Shown: positions 7,662-15,975, counted from the first letter of the stretch. The stretch is DNA of 64,000 nucleotides from Bacillus sp. FJAT-45037 (GCF_002797325.1 NZ_KZ454938.1:1934267-1998266), one strand, 5' to 3'. The notes: generated by a model from the letters alone, not told the origin. Made by a program: numbers and translations.

Positions 7662-8672
7662 TAAAAGGAGTGCCATACCCTACATTTTTATAATGCCATA
7701 AACATTTAAATGTCTTATGAGCCAGTTCTTAAAGGCTCGTTCCACTTGAGCCAGTCATCTTTGCTCTTATCTCCTCTGAGCTGGTAGCTCTTGAGCTCTA
7801 CCTTATATATATGGAGCTCAAATGAATGGTTATATAACAAGGGTTTCCTCTTGGGAGGTACTAAGATGGGAGTTGACTACTACTCTATTAAGAAAGTGGT
7901 CTCAAGGGAGGTTTGCTGTCTCAAATGCACACTTGAGGAGAACTATCAAATATAGCTCCAGAGAGGACTTGCGAGAAGGCTAGTAAGCGTCTTTGTGAGC
8001 TGGCTAGTGGTTTACTTGTGAGGTCTGAGAAGGCTAGTGAACGTCTCTCAGTGGGAGTTGTGAGCGTGCTATATAGTCAAACATACAACAATTACTGAGA
8101 AGGAGGACTAGCGAGGGAATACATGTGTTTGTATGATAGTTTCCACGTCTTTGAGTTACGTATTTAAGTCACGTCTTTGAGCCACCTCATGAGCTTCCTT
8201 GAGTTCTCTCCTCATCAACCCAACAACTATCAAGCTTGACTTATCATGTGGTACTAACAAGTTTAACCCTTCAAGTTATGACTCATCATATACACTAACA
8301 AGCTCAAACAAACCAAGCTCACTCATAATAATACAGCTTATATTTACTTTCATTTTTCTTCTCATCATACATTTACTAACATACTTGGAACTAACCAAAT
8401 TAGTGAGAGCTGTCTTTCTTTTTATTTCATGCTCTTTTGGTTGCTTAATAGAATACCAGCTCCAAAGCGTAAACTCCTTATAGAGCCACTTCCAGAGCGT
8501 ACTTAATAGCCTACCTCATCTACTTCCACCCTAGAAGGCTCATTAAGCATATGCCAGATTGGTGCACACCAAGGGAAGGACAACTCAAAAAGTTCTGCTA
8601 GATTGTTGGGATAATTACTAAAGTAATTCCAATGAGTGTGGTGTGTTTACTAATAATCAACTTTAAAATCTC
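7662..8672. other. 1-kb non-coding stretch with short repeats
   Basis: No frame with a credible start is seen. The same word set as 4200-5100 recurs (GAGCTC, CTCATGAG, CTCCAGAG, TATATAT next to GGAGCTC), so the IS21 copy probably split one repeat zone. A direct repeat GAGAAGGCTAGT-A-CGTCT lies at 7973-7995 and 8027-8049 (54-bp period). The right end, 8540-8672, is plainer AT-rich sequence downstream of the two-TM gene; no clear terminator is visible. Confidence 0.6.
7973..8049. repeat. 22-bp direct repeats, 54-bp period
   Basis: GAGAAGGCTAGTAAGCGTCT at 7973 and GAGAAGGCTAGTGAACGTCT at 8027 differ at two positions. They share the GAAGGCT and AAGCGT words with the 200-bp tandem units on the other side of the IS. 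Confidence 0.6.
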
Positions 8673-9344
8673 CTACTTCGAGAACTTATCATTTAAATCA
8701 TGCAACAATCCTTCCATCAACTCTTTCTCTTCAGTGAATTTCACATAATGAGACAGGATACCTCGAACTCTTCTTTCAACTCCGACCTTATTTAACTGCT
8801 CTTGGATTTCTATATTTGTGAAGGTTTCATTTTCAAGTATCGAATTTATTTCAACCTCTAGGATATTTATTAACTCTTTAATAAGTGTAAACTCTTTAAA
8901 ATATTGTTGGGGGACTACTTCCCAAGGTAACCCATTCATTTCTTTTGTAACTTTCTTAAGTTTCGCCAAATCCATTTTCATAATCTTGATGGTACTGTCC
9001 TCTAAAACATAATCCTCCTTTAGAGCTGGAAGAAAAAAAGTAAGGTGCACTAGAGCTTTATCAATTATATTATCAATTATTCTTATACCCTTTTCATTCT
9101 TCTCCTCAACAGTTTTCCTTTTAGTTTTATTCTGATAATTAATTGTTAGCATTACACCTACAAGTGTCAGCAATCCCCCAATAATTCCACCCATGTAACT
9201 TCCATAGAAACTTATCCAGATAGTCTCATCACCAACCACCACATTACTAAACCAGTCAATTCTCATGAGTTGGTTTATCAAGACTGGTACGAGCGACAAA
9301 AATATAAATAACGCTATTGCAAGAAACACATATCTAAATTTCAT
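8673..9344 (-). CDS. Two-TM membrane protein, putative effector of 3-gene cluster
   Basis: A 223-residue protein with two N-terminal membrane segments (residues about 4-24 and 43-66, the second containing FYGSYMGGIIGGLLTLVGVM) and a charged helical cytoplasmic tail. The SYMGGIIGGLLT-type segment is common in small accessory membrane proteins of Firmicutes, and two-TM proteins often serve as membrane-damaging effectors in phage defence; that role is inference. A GTG 12 nt further up is possible, but ATG 9344 has GGAGGAG at good distance. It is the third gene of a probable operon, 12 bp after the stop of the preceding gene. Confidence 0.65.
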   Translation of the reverse strand: MKFRYVFLAIALFIFLSLVPVLINQLMRIDWFSNVVVGDETIWISFYGSYMGGIIGGLLTLVGVMLTINYQNKTKRKTVEEKNEKGIRIIDNIIDKALVHLTFFLPALKEDYVLEDSTIKIMKMDLAKLKKVTKEMNGLPWEVVPQQYFKEFTLIKELINILEVEINSILENETFTNIEIQEQLNKVGVERRVRGILSHYVKFTEEKELMEGLLHDLNDKFSK

Positions 9345-9356
9345 TAGCTCCTCCAC

Positions 9357-10010
9357 TTACTTAATAAAATATAAATTTTGGTCAATGTCATCTACACTTT
9401 GTCCATTTAAAACTAACAAGAATATCTCATAAGCCATAAATTCTATGTTAAAGATTTCATGCTTCAGTTCATCAACAAATTGCTGTTCATTCTTGTCATA
9501 AACACCAAAGTAATCGACCGTACTAACTACAAAGAGTATGGAAACATCATTATAATTTTTTTGACTCTTCTTTTTAATGTTCTCAATCACTTTCTCGAAA
9601 TAGCTTGGTACTCTCTCGTCAATACTTTTGTGGTCACCAAAACGCACTTCACCATAGCCTCTTGAGTTTAACCTTTTTGCGTCTTCAAACTCCCATTTCC
9701 CATCAAAGTAAGAAGTAATTTCAATCTTTCTTACCTCTTCACCATCTTTAATGATTGAACCATCATAGCCTTGATTGCCAAGAATTATTTTACACTTGAA
9801 GTCCTTTTCACAGTATTGAGACTGACTAAATAAATACAATGGATAGAACTCCTCAAGAAACTCTTTAACTCGACCCTTTTTTAATCGAGCAAGTTTGATA
9901 AACTCTTCATTTTCATTAATAAGTTTCTTCTTTTCGATAAAATAAGATTTCATCTCTGAAGGTGTTCTATATTCTTCTAAGTCTACAAATAAATGATTAA
10001 TGCACTTCAT
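9357..10010 (-). CDS. Hypothetical protein with restriction-nuclease-like motif
   Basis: A 217-residue soluble protein without a recognised name. The centre reads GNQGYDGSIIKDGEEVRKIEITSY in two parts, resembling the D...(E)xT core of the PD-(D/E)XK fold (Asp near 82, IEIT near 97), followed by a helix and GYGEVRFGDHKSID. The expected Lys is replaced by Thr, so catalysis is doubtful. A good GGAGGGT lies before ATG 10010. It is between the HNH gene (39 bp upstream) and the two-TM gene, same strand, and AT-rich like both. Confidence 0.55.
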   Translation of the reverse strand: MKCINHLFVDLEEYRTPSEMKSYFIEKKKLINENEEFIKLARLKKGRVKEFLEEFYPLYLFSQSQYCEKDFKCKIILGNQGYDGSIIKDGEEVRKIEITSYFDGKWEFEDAKRLNSRGYGEVRFGDHKSIDERVPSYFEKVIENIKKKSQKNYNDVSILFVVSTVDYFGVYDKNEQQFVDELKHEIFNIEFMAYEIFLLVLNGQSVDDIDQNLYFIK

Positions 10011-10049
10011 GATTTACCCTCCTGACAACTCTCGAACTCAATTCTTTCC

Positions 10050-10859
10050 TCATAAGTTCCAAAAAGGTACATTTACTGAGCTGGTATCTGTCGAACGAGC
10101 TCCCTTAGTTGTATTACACTTTTCGCAAAGCAACTGCATGTTTGAAGCGTCATTACTTCCAAACAATTGTAATGGAATTATATGGTCTATATGTATCGAA
10201 TTTTGACTTCTTATTAAATTAGATAGGTCACAACGACAAATAACACAAGTACCCTTATCTCTATGCAAAACAGCTGATTTTAACCATTCTGGAAAGTATT
10301 GACGCTTGAGTCTATTCTTACTCGTTACATACTCTGGATACGTTTCCTTAATAGTCTCCATTTCTTTTTCAATAAAAGTAGATAACTCTAAATGGAAATC
10401 ATGTATGAACTTTCTATCTTGAAAAATAAATTGAAATGCTGAGTGAACAATTAACTCATCTAACTCATTATTATATTCATTAGCATAATTAATCCACTCT
10501 TCAATAACCTCTGTACAACTACATTTAAAGTGTCCATATTGATCATTACAACTTTCTATACTTGGAATGGGAAGGTTTGGTTTTAAGTTCACCTCATCTA
10601 AAGTTCTTACAATAAAGTTGTATACATATTCCATATCATCAGAGTTCTTCTTCAATCCATCAATCTCTTCATAAATATCTTGGAAGAAATACAAATAATG
10701 ATGTACAGCTGTTAATCTGCTTGGCTTTACAATACTATCAATAATTTCATCTTTAAAAATGTCAAAAGCCTCATGACGAAACTCCCAAAAGTTTGTTACA
10801 GCCAAACCAGCTAGTCCAATTCCAGAACTAAGAGCCATATGTTGCTCTTTTAGAGCCAT
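10050..10859 (-). CDS. HNH endonuclease with long helical N-terminus
   Basis: A 269-residue protein. The last 75 residues are a classic HNH nuclease with a zinc site: CVICRCDL, then HIDHIIPLQLFGSND, NMQLLCEKCNTTKG. The first 190 residues are helical and of unknown family, beginning with a short hydrophobic stretch (SSGIGLAGLAV). AAAGGTGGGG precedes ATG 10859. It is first in a leftward group with the PD-(D/E)XK-like and two-TM genes. Codon use is AT-rich, unlike the integrase and helicase of the same element, suggesting separate acquisition as cargo. Confidence 0.8.
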   Translation of the reverse strand: MALKEQHMALSSGIGLAGLAVTNFWEFRHEAFDIFKDEIIDSIVKPSRLTAVHHYLYFFQDIYEEIDGLKKNSDDMEYVYNFIVRTLDEVNLKPNLPIPSIESCNDQYGHFKCSCTEVIEEWINYANEYNNELDELIVHSAFQFIFQDRKFIHDFHLELSTFIEKEMETIKETYPEYVTSKNRLKRQYFPEWLKSAVLHRDKGTCVICRCDLSNLIRSQNSIHIDHIIPLQLFGSNDASNMQLLCEKCNTTKGARSTDTSSVNVPFWNL

Positions 10860-10976
10860 AACACCCCCACCTTTCCTTTTTCTTCATTATAGATAAAAAC
10901 CTTTCATACTTCGAGTTCATTCCACACATTTCCATTAAATACTTTTCTTTATTAATTAAAAATGTAACCAAACATT

Positions 10977-11006
10977 AAAAAAGAGCCAACTCAAAAGAGC
11001 CAGCTC
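10977..11006 (-). terminator. Intrinsic terminator of the int operon
   Basis: On the minus strand GAGCTGGCTC-TTTT-GAGTTGGCTC forms a 10-bp stem (three G-U pairs in RNA) followed by six T, directly after the 61-residue ORF. Confidence 0.75.
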
Positions 11007-11013
11007 TGTAAAT

Positions 11014-11199
11014 CTATTCTTCTATATTTTTATCGTAAGTAATAAAGGGAGGAAGTTCACGCTCATCAAGTAACCTCTCCAAGCGTTCGTATTGCTTTGG
11101 TTGCTTTGGAGTGACTGTGAGAAGAATATCAATCAGCTCAACCTTAATGATAAAGTTATTCCCATGTCTCCATACTCTAATTGGTGAATGAAAGTTCAT
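11014..11199 (-). CDS. Small protein coupled to the integrase, 61 aa
   Basis: This frame starts inside the integrase stop (TAATG) and ends just before an intrinsic terminator, so it is almost certainly translated together with int. It begins MNFHSPIRVWRHGNNF and has a basic, beta-rich first half and a leucine-rich, acidic second half. Its place suggests a recombination-directionality factor or other integrase partner, but no HTH is visible and the family is not recognised. Confidence 0.65.
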   Translation of the reverse strand: MNFHSPIRVWRHGNNFIIKVELIDILLTVTPKQPKQYERLERLLDERELPPFITYDKNIEE

Positions 11200-12113
11200 T
11201 ATAGTAGGTCTCTCAGAGGGTTATTCTCATCAAGCGTCTCCTTGAGCTCCTCATTCCAATAACCAAGATAAAGTGTGGTAGTAGCAACTTTTGAGTGCCT
11301 TGCTAATAGTTGAACCTCTCTCAAGTTTGTACCGTTTTTGAGAAGTGACTTCAAGAAATAGTTTCTTAGTGTATGAGGTGAAAAGTAAGTTTCAATTCCC
11401 AGCTTAGTTCTCAACCTCTTAAAGATATTTTGAATGGAGTCCTTCTTCAATGGCTCACCCTTTAAAGTGACAAACACTGAGACTGGCACTCTCCCAAGCT
11501 TCCTCTGGAGATAATCTTTGTAATCCAATAGCTCAGCTCTCAAACTCTCTGAGAGTGGTATTGATTGAGCTTTCCTTGACTTGCTCGTTCTGATTGTGAT
11601 AAGAGAGCCTTCCACCTCAATGTCATCCCACTTCAAGGAACAAGTTTCAGACAACCTAGCTCCAGTACCAGCCATAAAGAGAATGAGCGTTACATTACGT
11701 CTGGCTTGGAAGCTGTTCTCTCTTCTGTGTGTCCTTCTCAAATAACGTAAAACATCTCTCAAGTCTTTCTCTGCAAGTATCTTTGGCGAGCTATCATCTC
11801 TTCTCATTTTAACTCCAGTGGTGAATGGCTCTTCTGTCATTTTCTCTTGACAGAGCCAATTCGCTAAAGACCTCATAAGCTTCAACTTGGTGTTAATTGT
11901 TTTGGGTTGGTTAGACCTCACTTCAATACAATACATGAGATAAGCTTTTGTGTTCTTTCCGTTGAGTTGTTCAATTCGTTCAATACCTTCTTGATTAAGC
12001 CACTCATTCCAGACTTTGAAGAAGTCAACATAACTCCTCAAGCTTTTCTCAGTGAGACCCTCATACTTTCTTTCTGCTAAAAATTCCTTCTGTACCATTT
12101 CAATTAAAGCCAT
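11199..12113 (-). CDS. int: Tyrosine recombinase / integrase
   Basis: A 304-residue phage-type integrase. The N-terminal SAM-like core-binding domain (about 10-95) precedes a catalytic domain with Arg in GTGARLSE, Lys in RTSKSRKAQ, HTLRNYF (HxxR), ARHSK and the nucleophile Tyr in TTLYLGYW. All key residues are present. ATG 12113 is preferred over a TTG one codon upstream; GAGGAGG is 8 nt before it. The gene lies about 110 bp from the tRNA-Val 3' end and reads away from it, as in elements that integrate into tRNA genes. Confidence 0.95.
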   Translation of the reverse strand: MALIEMVQKEFLAERKYEGLTEKSLRSYVDFFKVWNEWLNQEGIERIEQLNGKNTKAYLMYCIEVRSNQPKTINTKLKLMRSLANWLCQEKMTEEPFTTGVKMRRDDSSPKILAEKDLRDVLRYLRRTHRRENSFQARRNVTLILFMAGTGARLSETCSLKWDDIEVEGSLITIRTSKSRKAQSIPLSESLRAELLDYKDYLQRKLGRVPVSVFVTLKGEPLKKDSIQNIFKRLRTKLGIETYFSPHTLRNYFLKSLLKNGTNLREVQLLARHSKVATTTLYLGYWNEELKETLDENNPLRDLL

Positions 12114-12125
12114 CAAAAAAACCTC

Positions 12126-12167
12126 CTCAGTAGTCTCTACAAGATTGACTTGTACAGAGTTACTAAG
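12126..12167 (-). promoter_or_regulatory. Leader hairpin next to the int ribosome binding site
   Basis: On the minus strand CTTAGTAACTCTGTACAAG and CTTGTAGAGACTACTGAG form an imperfect 18-bp stem; the 3' arm touches GAGGAGG and is followed by seven T. It could be an attenuator limiting int expression or an integrase/accessory-protein site. It is only a structural prediction. Confidence 0.45.
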
Positions 12168-12220
12168 AAGGTTGTTTTTAGCTCACATATTGAGCTCTGT
12201 GCATATAACACTTGAAAAGT

Positions 12221-12262
12221 TTGGTATGACCCGTACTGGGCTCGAACCAGTGACCTCCACCC
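12221..12262. other. Probable att site of the integrated element
   Basis: The 3' half of tRNA-Val, including the T-arm and acceptor, is next to int and restores a complete tRNA. The core of the att site should lie here and recur at the unseen left border. No second copy is found in 1-12200, so the element extends beyond the window. Confidence 0.55.
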
Positions 12263-12299
12263 TGTCAAGGTGGCGCTCTCCCAACTGAGCTAACGGATC
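12227..12299 (-). tRNA. tRNA-Val (anticodon GAC)
   Basis: The cloverleaf is complete on the minus strand: acceptor GATCCGT pairs with ACGGGTC, the D-arm starts GCTCAGTTGGGAGAGC, the anticodon stem-loop is CCACC-TTGACAG-GGTGG (anticodon GAC, reading GTC and GTT), and the T-arm is ACTGG-TTCGAGC-CCAGT. CCA is not encoded directly (the 3' end continues TACCA). The gene's 3' end is the right border of the integrated element. Confidence 0.95.
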
Positions 12300-12380
12300 A
12301 AGTTATGTAGTAACGACACTTACTAATATACATGATAAATCTTTATTTTGTCAACACTTCTATTCAAAAAATTATTACTA

Positions 12381-12414
12381 GAAAGAAAGCGTGACTATTG
12401 TCCGTCACGCTTTC
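12381..12414 (-). terminator. Terminator of the sensor kinase gene
   Basis: On the minus strand GAAAGCGTGAC pairs with GTCACGCTTTC, followed by a T-rich tail, right after the kinase stop. Confidence 0.85.
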
Positions 12415-12415
12415 C

Positions 12416-14158
12416 TTATTCACATGATGGTAGGTGGATCGTCACTTCTGTCCCCCATCCTATTTTGCTTTCAATCGATAGGTGACCTTTATGGTTTTCA
12501 ATGACTTTGTAACATACCATTAAACCAATGCCTGTTCCCTTGATTTTTGTGGAGTAATACGGTTCTCCGAGTTTAGCTAGTTCTTCTTGTGCCATGCCTA
12601 TCCCGTTATCTTTTACAATAAATTGGAGGAAATCTTTCGTGTTAGTGATCTTCAACGTTAATGTACCATGCATTTCCATCGCTTCTATCGCATTTTTAAA
12701 TAGGTTAATAAACACTTGTTTTAGTTGATGTGGTACCCCTTTAATATACGTTGGGTCATGTGAAGTCAAATTTATTTGAATATCTTTAAGCGTCGCTTCG
12801 GTATCAACCTCTCGTAAGCACTCGATTGCTAGTCTTGACACATTAATTCGTTCTTTTTGAATCGCACGTGGTCTTGCTACAAGAAGAAGCTCTTCAATAA
12901 TGTCATTGATCTGATTAATCTCTTGCATTAATACGTCTCGATATGGCTCTAGTTGTTGTTCGGTTAATTGAAAGAAACCTTTCAGGGTCGTTAGCGGATT
13001 ACGAATTTCATGAGCAATGCCTGCTGCTAGTTCACCTGCTAGTGCTAACTTTTCCGATCGTCTGAGTGAGTCCTTACGTTCCTTACTATCTGTGATATCC
13101 CTACTAATGAATACAAAGGACTTCGCTTCTCCCTTAGTTGAAAGAATTGGCACCCCTTTACCCTCGAGCAAATGGTAATGTCCCTCTGCATGCAATTTCC
13201 GGTAAACAACAGCTTCACTCGGTCGATGTGTTTCCTCCATTATCTTTATCGTCTGTGTCACTCGCGTACGATCATTCGGATGAATATAGTGTAAGATATG
13301 CTTTCCCATCAATTCGGACGGATGATAACCTAACACGGGATGATAAGAACTCGATGCAAGCAAGTAATGACCCATTTTATCTGTGAGACAAATGATATCA
13401 TAGGAGTTTTCAACAATCATTTGGTACTTATCTTGAATGATGATCGACAAGTCTTCCAGGTCACATGCTGAATTTTTCTTTTTGGCCACCCCATAGATGG
13501 CAATCACTTCTCCGTCTACGATATGTGGAATATTCATGATGTATAAAGGAACAGTATGAGTGCCCAGTTTCAGCTGAATATCATACACTTGAATTTCACC
13601 TGAACATGCCTTTTCAAAATGTTCTTTGACATTCAATTTATCCCCAACAAGTAAGAGTTGCTCGTAATGGATTCCCTTATAAGCAAATGCATCTATACCT
13701 GCTAACTCTTCCGCTTTTTTATTCATATCGACAAAGAAACCATGACGATCGAGAACAAATATGGCATCTTTGTCTTGATTAAAAAGATCATTCATATGCA
13801 TCTCAGGTACTGATCGTTCGGCCTTGTCTTTGACATACAGTGTGAAGTACCTTTCACCGCTTTGTTCAAATATTAAATTCGCTTCGACTTCAGCTTCTCC
13901 ATGAGGAAGCTGAAAGTGACCGTTCCATTCAGACAGTTCCTCAAAATAAGTAGGAGCAAACTGACTTAACATCAGATTTAAATCATGTATATTTATGGCG
14001 TGTCTTTGTAAGAAATCTGTTATTTGTTCATTAATACAAACAAATTCTAGTGTGTCGCTCTCTCGTCTCCAGCAACTAAGGACCGTCGGAGAAGATAAAT
14101 GTAGAACCATCTGCTTCAATGTTCGTAAATTCCATTCACCTTGTAAGATTGTACTCAT
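12416..14158 (-). CDS. PAS-domain sensor histidine kinase (sporulation-kinase type)
   Basis: A 580-residue cytoplasmic kinase with no membrane segment. At least two PAS domains (about 105-215 and 240-355) precede a HisKA domain with the phospho-His in AAGIAHEIRNPLTTLKG and an HATPase domain with N-box INLFKNAIEAM, DNGIGM and KGTGIGLMVC. ATG 14158 has AAGGAGGAG just upstream; a GTG six codons earlier has none. No response regulator is adjacent, as for Bacillus Kin proteins that phosphorylate Spo0F in the Spo0A phosphorelay. A direct role in sporulation is inference. Confidence 0.85.
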   Translation of the reverse strand: MSTILQGEWNLRTLKQMVLHLSSPTVLSCWRRESDTLEFVCINEQITDFLQRHAINIHDLNLMLSQFAPTYFEELSEWNGHFQLPHGEAEVEANLIFEQSGERYFTLYVKDKAERSVPEMHMNDLFNQDKDAIFVLDRHGFFVDMNKKAEELAGIDAFAYKGIHYEQLLLVGDKLNVKEHFEKACSGEIQVYDIQLKLGTHTVPLYIMNIPHIVDGEVIAIYGVAKKKNSACDLEDLSIIIQDKYQMIVENSYDIICLTDKMGHYLLASSSYHPVLGYHPSELMGKHILHYIHPNDRTRVTQTIKIMEETHRPSEAVVYRKLHAEGHYHLLEGKGVPILSTKGEAKSFVFISRDITDSKERKDSLRRSEKLALAGELAAGIAHEIRNPLTTLKGFFQLTEQQLEPYRDVLMQEINQINDIIEELLLVARPRAIQKERINVSRLAIECLREVDTEATLKDIQINLTSHDPTYIKGVPHQLKQVFINLFKNAIEAMEMHGTLTLKITNTKDFLQFIVKDNGIGMAQEELAKLGEPYYSTKIKGTGIGLMVCYKVIENHKGHLSIESKIGWGTEVTIHLPSCE

Positions 14159-14267
14159 CTCTCCTCCTTCTCCCACTATTATAAAACTGAGAAAAATAAA
14201 TTTTTTCTTTTGTTATTCCATTCGACAGAAAGAGCTTAATCCCTCTTTTTTTCTCTAATTATTCCCA

Positions 14268-14296
14268 TTGAATTTGAACATCTGTTCGTATATACT
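14268..14296 (+). promoter_or_regulatory. Sigma-A promoter with LexA (DinR) box
   Basis: TTGAAT (14268-14273), a 17-nt spacer and TATACT (14291-14296) precede the polymerase gene. The spacer contains GAACATCTGTTCG, one base short of the Gram-positive LexA box CGAAC-N4-GTTCG, so SOS control is expected. Confidence 0.75.
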
Positions 14297-14332
14297 AAAA
14301 ACCAAACAAACGTTCTATAAGGTGAGTCGATT

Positions 14333-15568
14333 ATGAAAAAACGACAGATTTTATTAATTGATATGGAATCATTTTATGCTTCTGTTGAGAAGAGTTTTTA
14401 TCCTCACTCTAGAGGTAAACCAACCGTTGTCTCAGGAGACCCCGAGCGACGAAGTGGTGTCATTCTTGCCGCTTGTCCTATAGCGAAAGAATACGGCATT
14501 AAGACAGCTGAGCGCCTTTGGGAGGCGCAACAAAAGTGTCCTCACTTAGTTATCGTCAAACCGAAGATGCAGACGTATGTCGATGTCTCAACCCATATCA
14601 CAACCATTCTTCAACGATATAGCGATCTCGTCGAACCTTATTCAATTGATGAGCAATTTGTCGATGTTACCCATACAGTCCACCTTTTTGCGTCGGTCGG
14701 AGAATTAGCTAAGAAATTACAGCAAGAGATCCGTATGGAAACAGGTGTATTTGCGAGAGTCGGGATCGGGGAGAATAAATTATTGGCGAAGATGGCGTGT
14801 GATCACTTTGCAAAAAAGAATGAAAGTGGGTTGTTCGAATTGACCTATGACAAGGTTGCGACAACACTTTGGCCTTTGCCGGTCGATGCTCTGTTTGGTG
14901 TCAGCACACGTATGAGACAACATTTTCACAATATGGGGATTCGTACGATTGGGCAGCTCGCCAACACTCCTCTTGCCCGCTTAAAGAAGAAATGGGGCAT
15001 TCCTGGGCACGTATTATGGGAGAGTGCCAATGGCTTTGATGAATCTCCTGTTCATTTCAAGTCAATACAAGGGGAGAAAGCCATTGGGCATGCGATGACG
15101 CTTCCCCGTGATTATCAAAACTTTGAAGAGATTAAAGTCATCTTACTAGAGCTATGTGAGGAAGTATCACAACGAGCGCGAAAACAACAACTAGTAGGTG
15201 AGACGATCAAAGTCTTTGCTAAGGGAGCAAGCTATGAGACCCCTAACTCATTTTTACGGCAGAAGCCTTTGCATGCTGCAACTAATTATAGCCTTGACCT
15301 ACATGAGGTCGCTGTTCCGTTGTTTCATCAGTTTTGGAATCAAGAACCCGTTCGTCAAATCGGAATTACCTTAACGAAGCTCTCCTCTGCTAGTGAACGG
15401 CAATTAACCCTTTTTGACCACGACTGGGAGCAAAAAGAACGAATTGGGGCTTGCATGGACTTGATTCATTCACGCTACGGAAAAGCCTCTCTCGTCCGTG
15501 CGTCATCTCTTACCAAAGCAGGGCAAGTTTTTGAGAGAGCGAAAAAAATTGGAGGACATTATAAATGA
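14333..15568 (+). CDS. yqjW: Y-family DNA polymerase (YqjW/UvrX type)
   Basis: An error-prone translesion polymerase of 411 residues. The catalytic palm shows the first acidic motif IDMESFYASVE at residues 10-20 and the second in PYSIDEQFVDVT near 105, with helix-hairpin-helix features near 185-215 and a little-finger domain after 240. The second motif is SIDEQ rather than the SIDEA of DinB, as in the UvrX/YqjW branch. A LexA box lies in its promoter and a YolD-like gene overlaps its end by 4 bp, the standard pairing for this branch. Confidence 0.92.
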   Translation: MKKRQILLIDMESFYASVEKSFYPHSRGKPTVVSGDPERRSGVILAACPIAKEYGIKTAERLWEAQQKCPHLVIVKPKMQTYVDVSTHITTILQRYSDLVEPYSIDEQFVDVTHTVHLFASVGELAKKLQQEIRMETGVFARVGIGENKLLAKMACDHFAKKNESGLFELTYDKVATTLWPLPVDALFGVSTRMRQHFHNMGIRTIGQLANTPLARLKKKWGIPGHVLWESANGFDESPVHFKSIQGEKAIGHAMTLPRDYQNFEEIKVILLELCEEVSQRARKQQLVGETIKVFAKGASYETPNSFLRQKPLHAATNYSLDLHEVAVPLFHQFWNQEPVRQIGITLTKLSSASERQLTLFDHDWEQKERIGACMDLIHSRYGKASLVRASSLTKAGQVFERAKKIGGHYK

Positions 15569-15927
15569 ATACATTCACAGAACCGAGATTACAACGAGGC
15601 AATCTTCTTTGGGAAGGAAGTCGCTTCTTATTACCTGAACATAAACAATCGATTCTCCCCCTATTTCAACATAAGAAACAAAAAGAAAAGCCCATTCTAG
15701 ATGAGCAAGCCTTTGGCGAGATTGAACGAGCGCTCTCAGAAGCGATCACTCGAGGTGTCGAAGTCTGTCTCTCCTACTGGGAACACGGCGACTTTCAAAC
15801 ATTAGTCGGGACCCCCATTCGATTTGATCAGACAACAAAACGCTTGATCGTTAAAGATTCTTTTGATGAGACGTTTCCCGTGTCGATAGAATCAATGATT
15901 GATGCCCGCATTCAGAATGAATCATAA
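15565..15927 (+). CDS. yqjX: YolD-like protein
   Basis: A 120-residue protein of the YolD-like family, usually encoded immediately after UvrX/YqjW polymerases and thought to act with them. The start overlaps the polymerase stop (ATGA). The typical RGNLLWEGSRFLLPEH opening and the beta-rich tail (TPIRFDQTTKRLIVKDSF) are present. It shares the SOS promoter. The biochemical role is unknown. Confidence 0.85.
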   Translation: MNTFTEPRLQRGNLLWEGSRFLLPEHKQSILPLFQHKKQKEKPILDEQAFGEIERALSEAITRGVEVCLSYWEHGDFQTLVGTPIRFDQTTKRLIVKDSFDETFPVSIESMIDARIQNES

Positions 15928-15961
15928 AAAAACCGCTATTAGAGCAACCTCTAATAACGGT
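15926..15961 (-). terminator. Terminator of tRNA-Arg
   Basis: On the minus strand ACCGTTATTAGAG pairs with CTCTAATAGCGGT, followed by seven T. The T-run is on the tRNA strand, though the hairpin may also end the polymerase operon. Confidence 0.85.
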
Positions 15962-15975
15962 AGTGTATGTGTGAT

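Larger units (their letters stand above)
1..12240 (-). mobile_element. Integrated element, right part, inserted at tRNA-Val
   Basis: The element's right border abuts the 3' end of the tRNA-Val gene, and a tyrosine recombinase lies just inside that border, the usual layout of elements that integrate into tRNA genes. Everything to the left differs from the core chromosome: low coding density, many GAGCTC, CTCATGAG and CTCCAGAG words, long repeats, two HNH genes, an IS21 copy and no housekeeping genes. The left border and second att copy are outside the window. No conjugation, capsid or packaging gene is visible here, so the class (prophage remnant, integrated plasmid or satellite) cannot be decided. 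Confidence 0.75.

Noticed and set aside
8199-8483. Plus-strand frame of 94 codons with a hydrophobic stretch
   Set aside because: No Shine-Dalgarno sequence, and the Leu/Ser-rich translation follows the regional CTC/TCA word bias.
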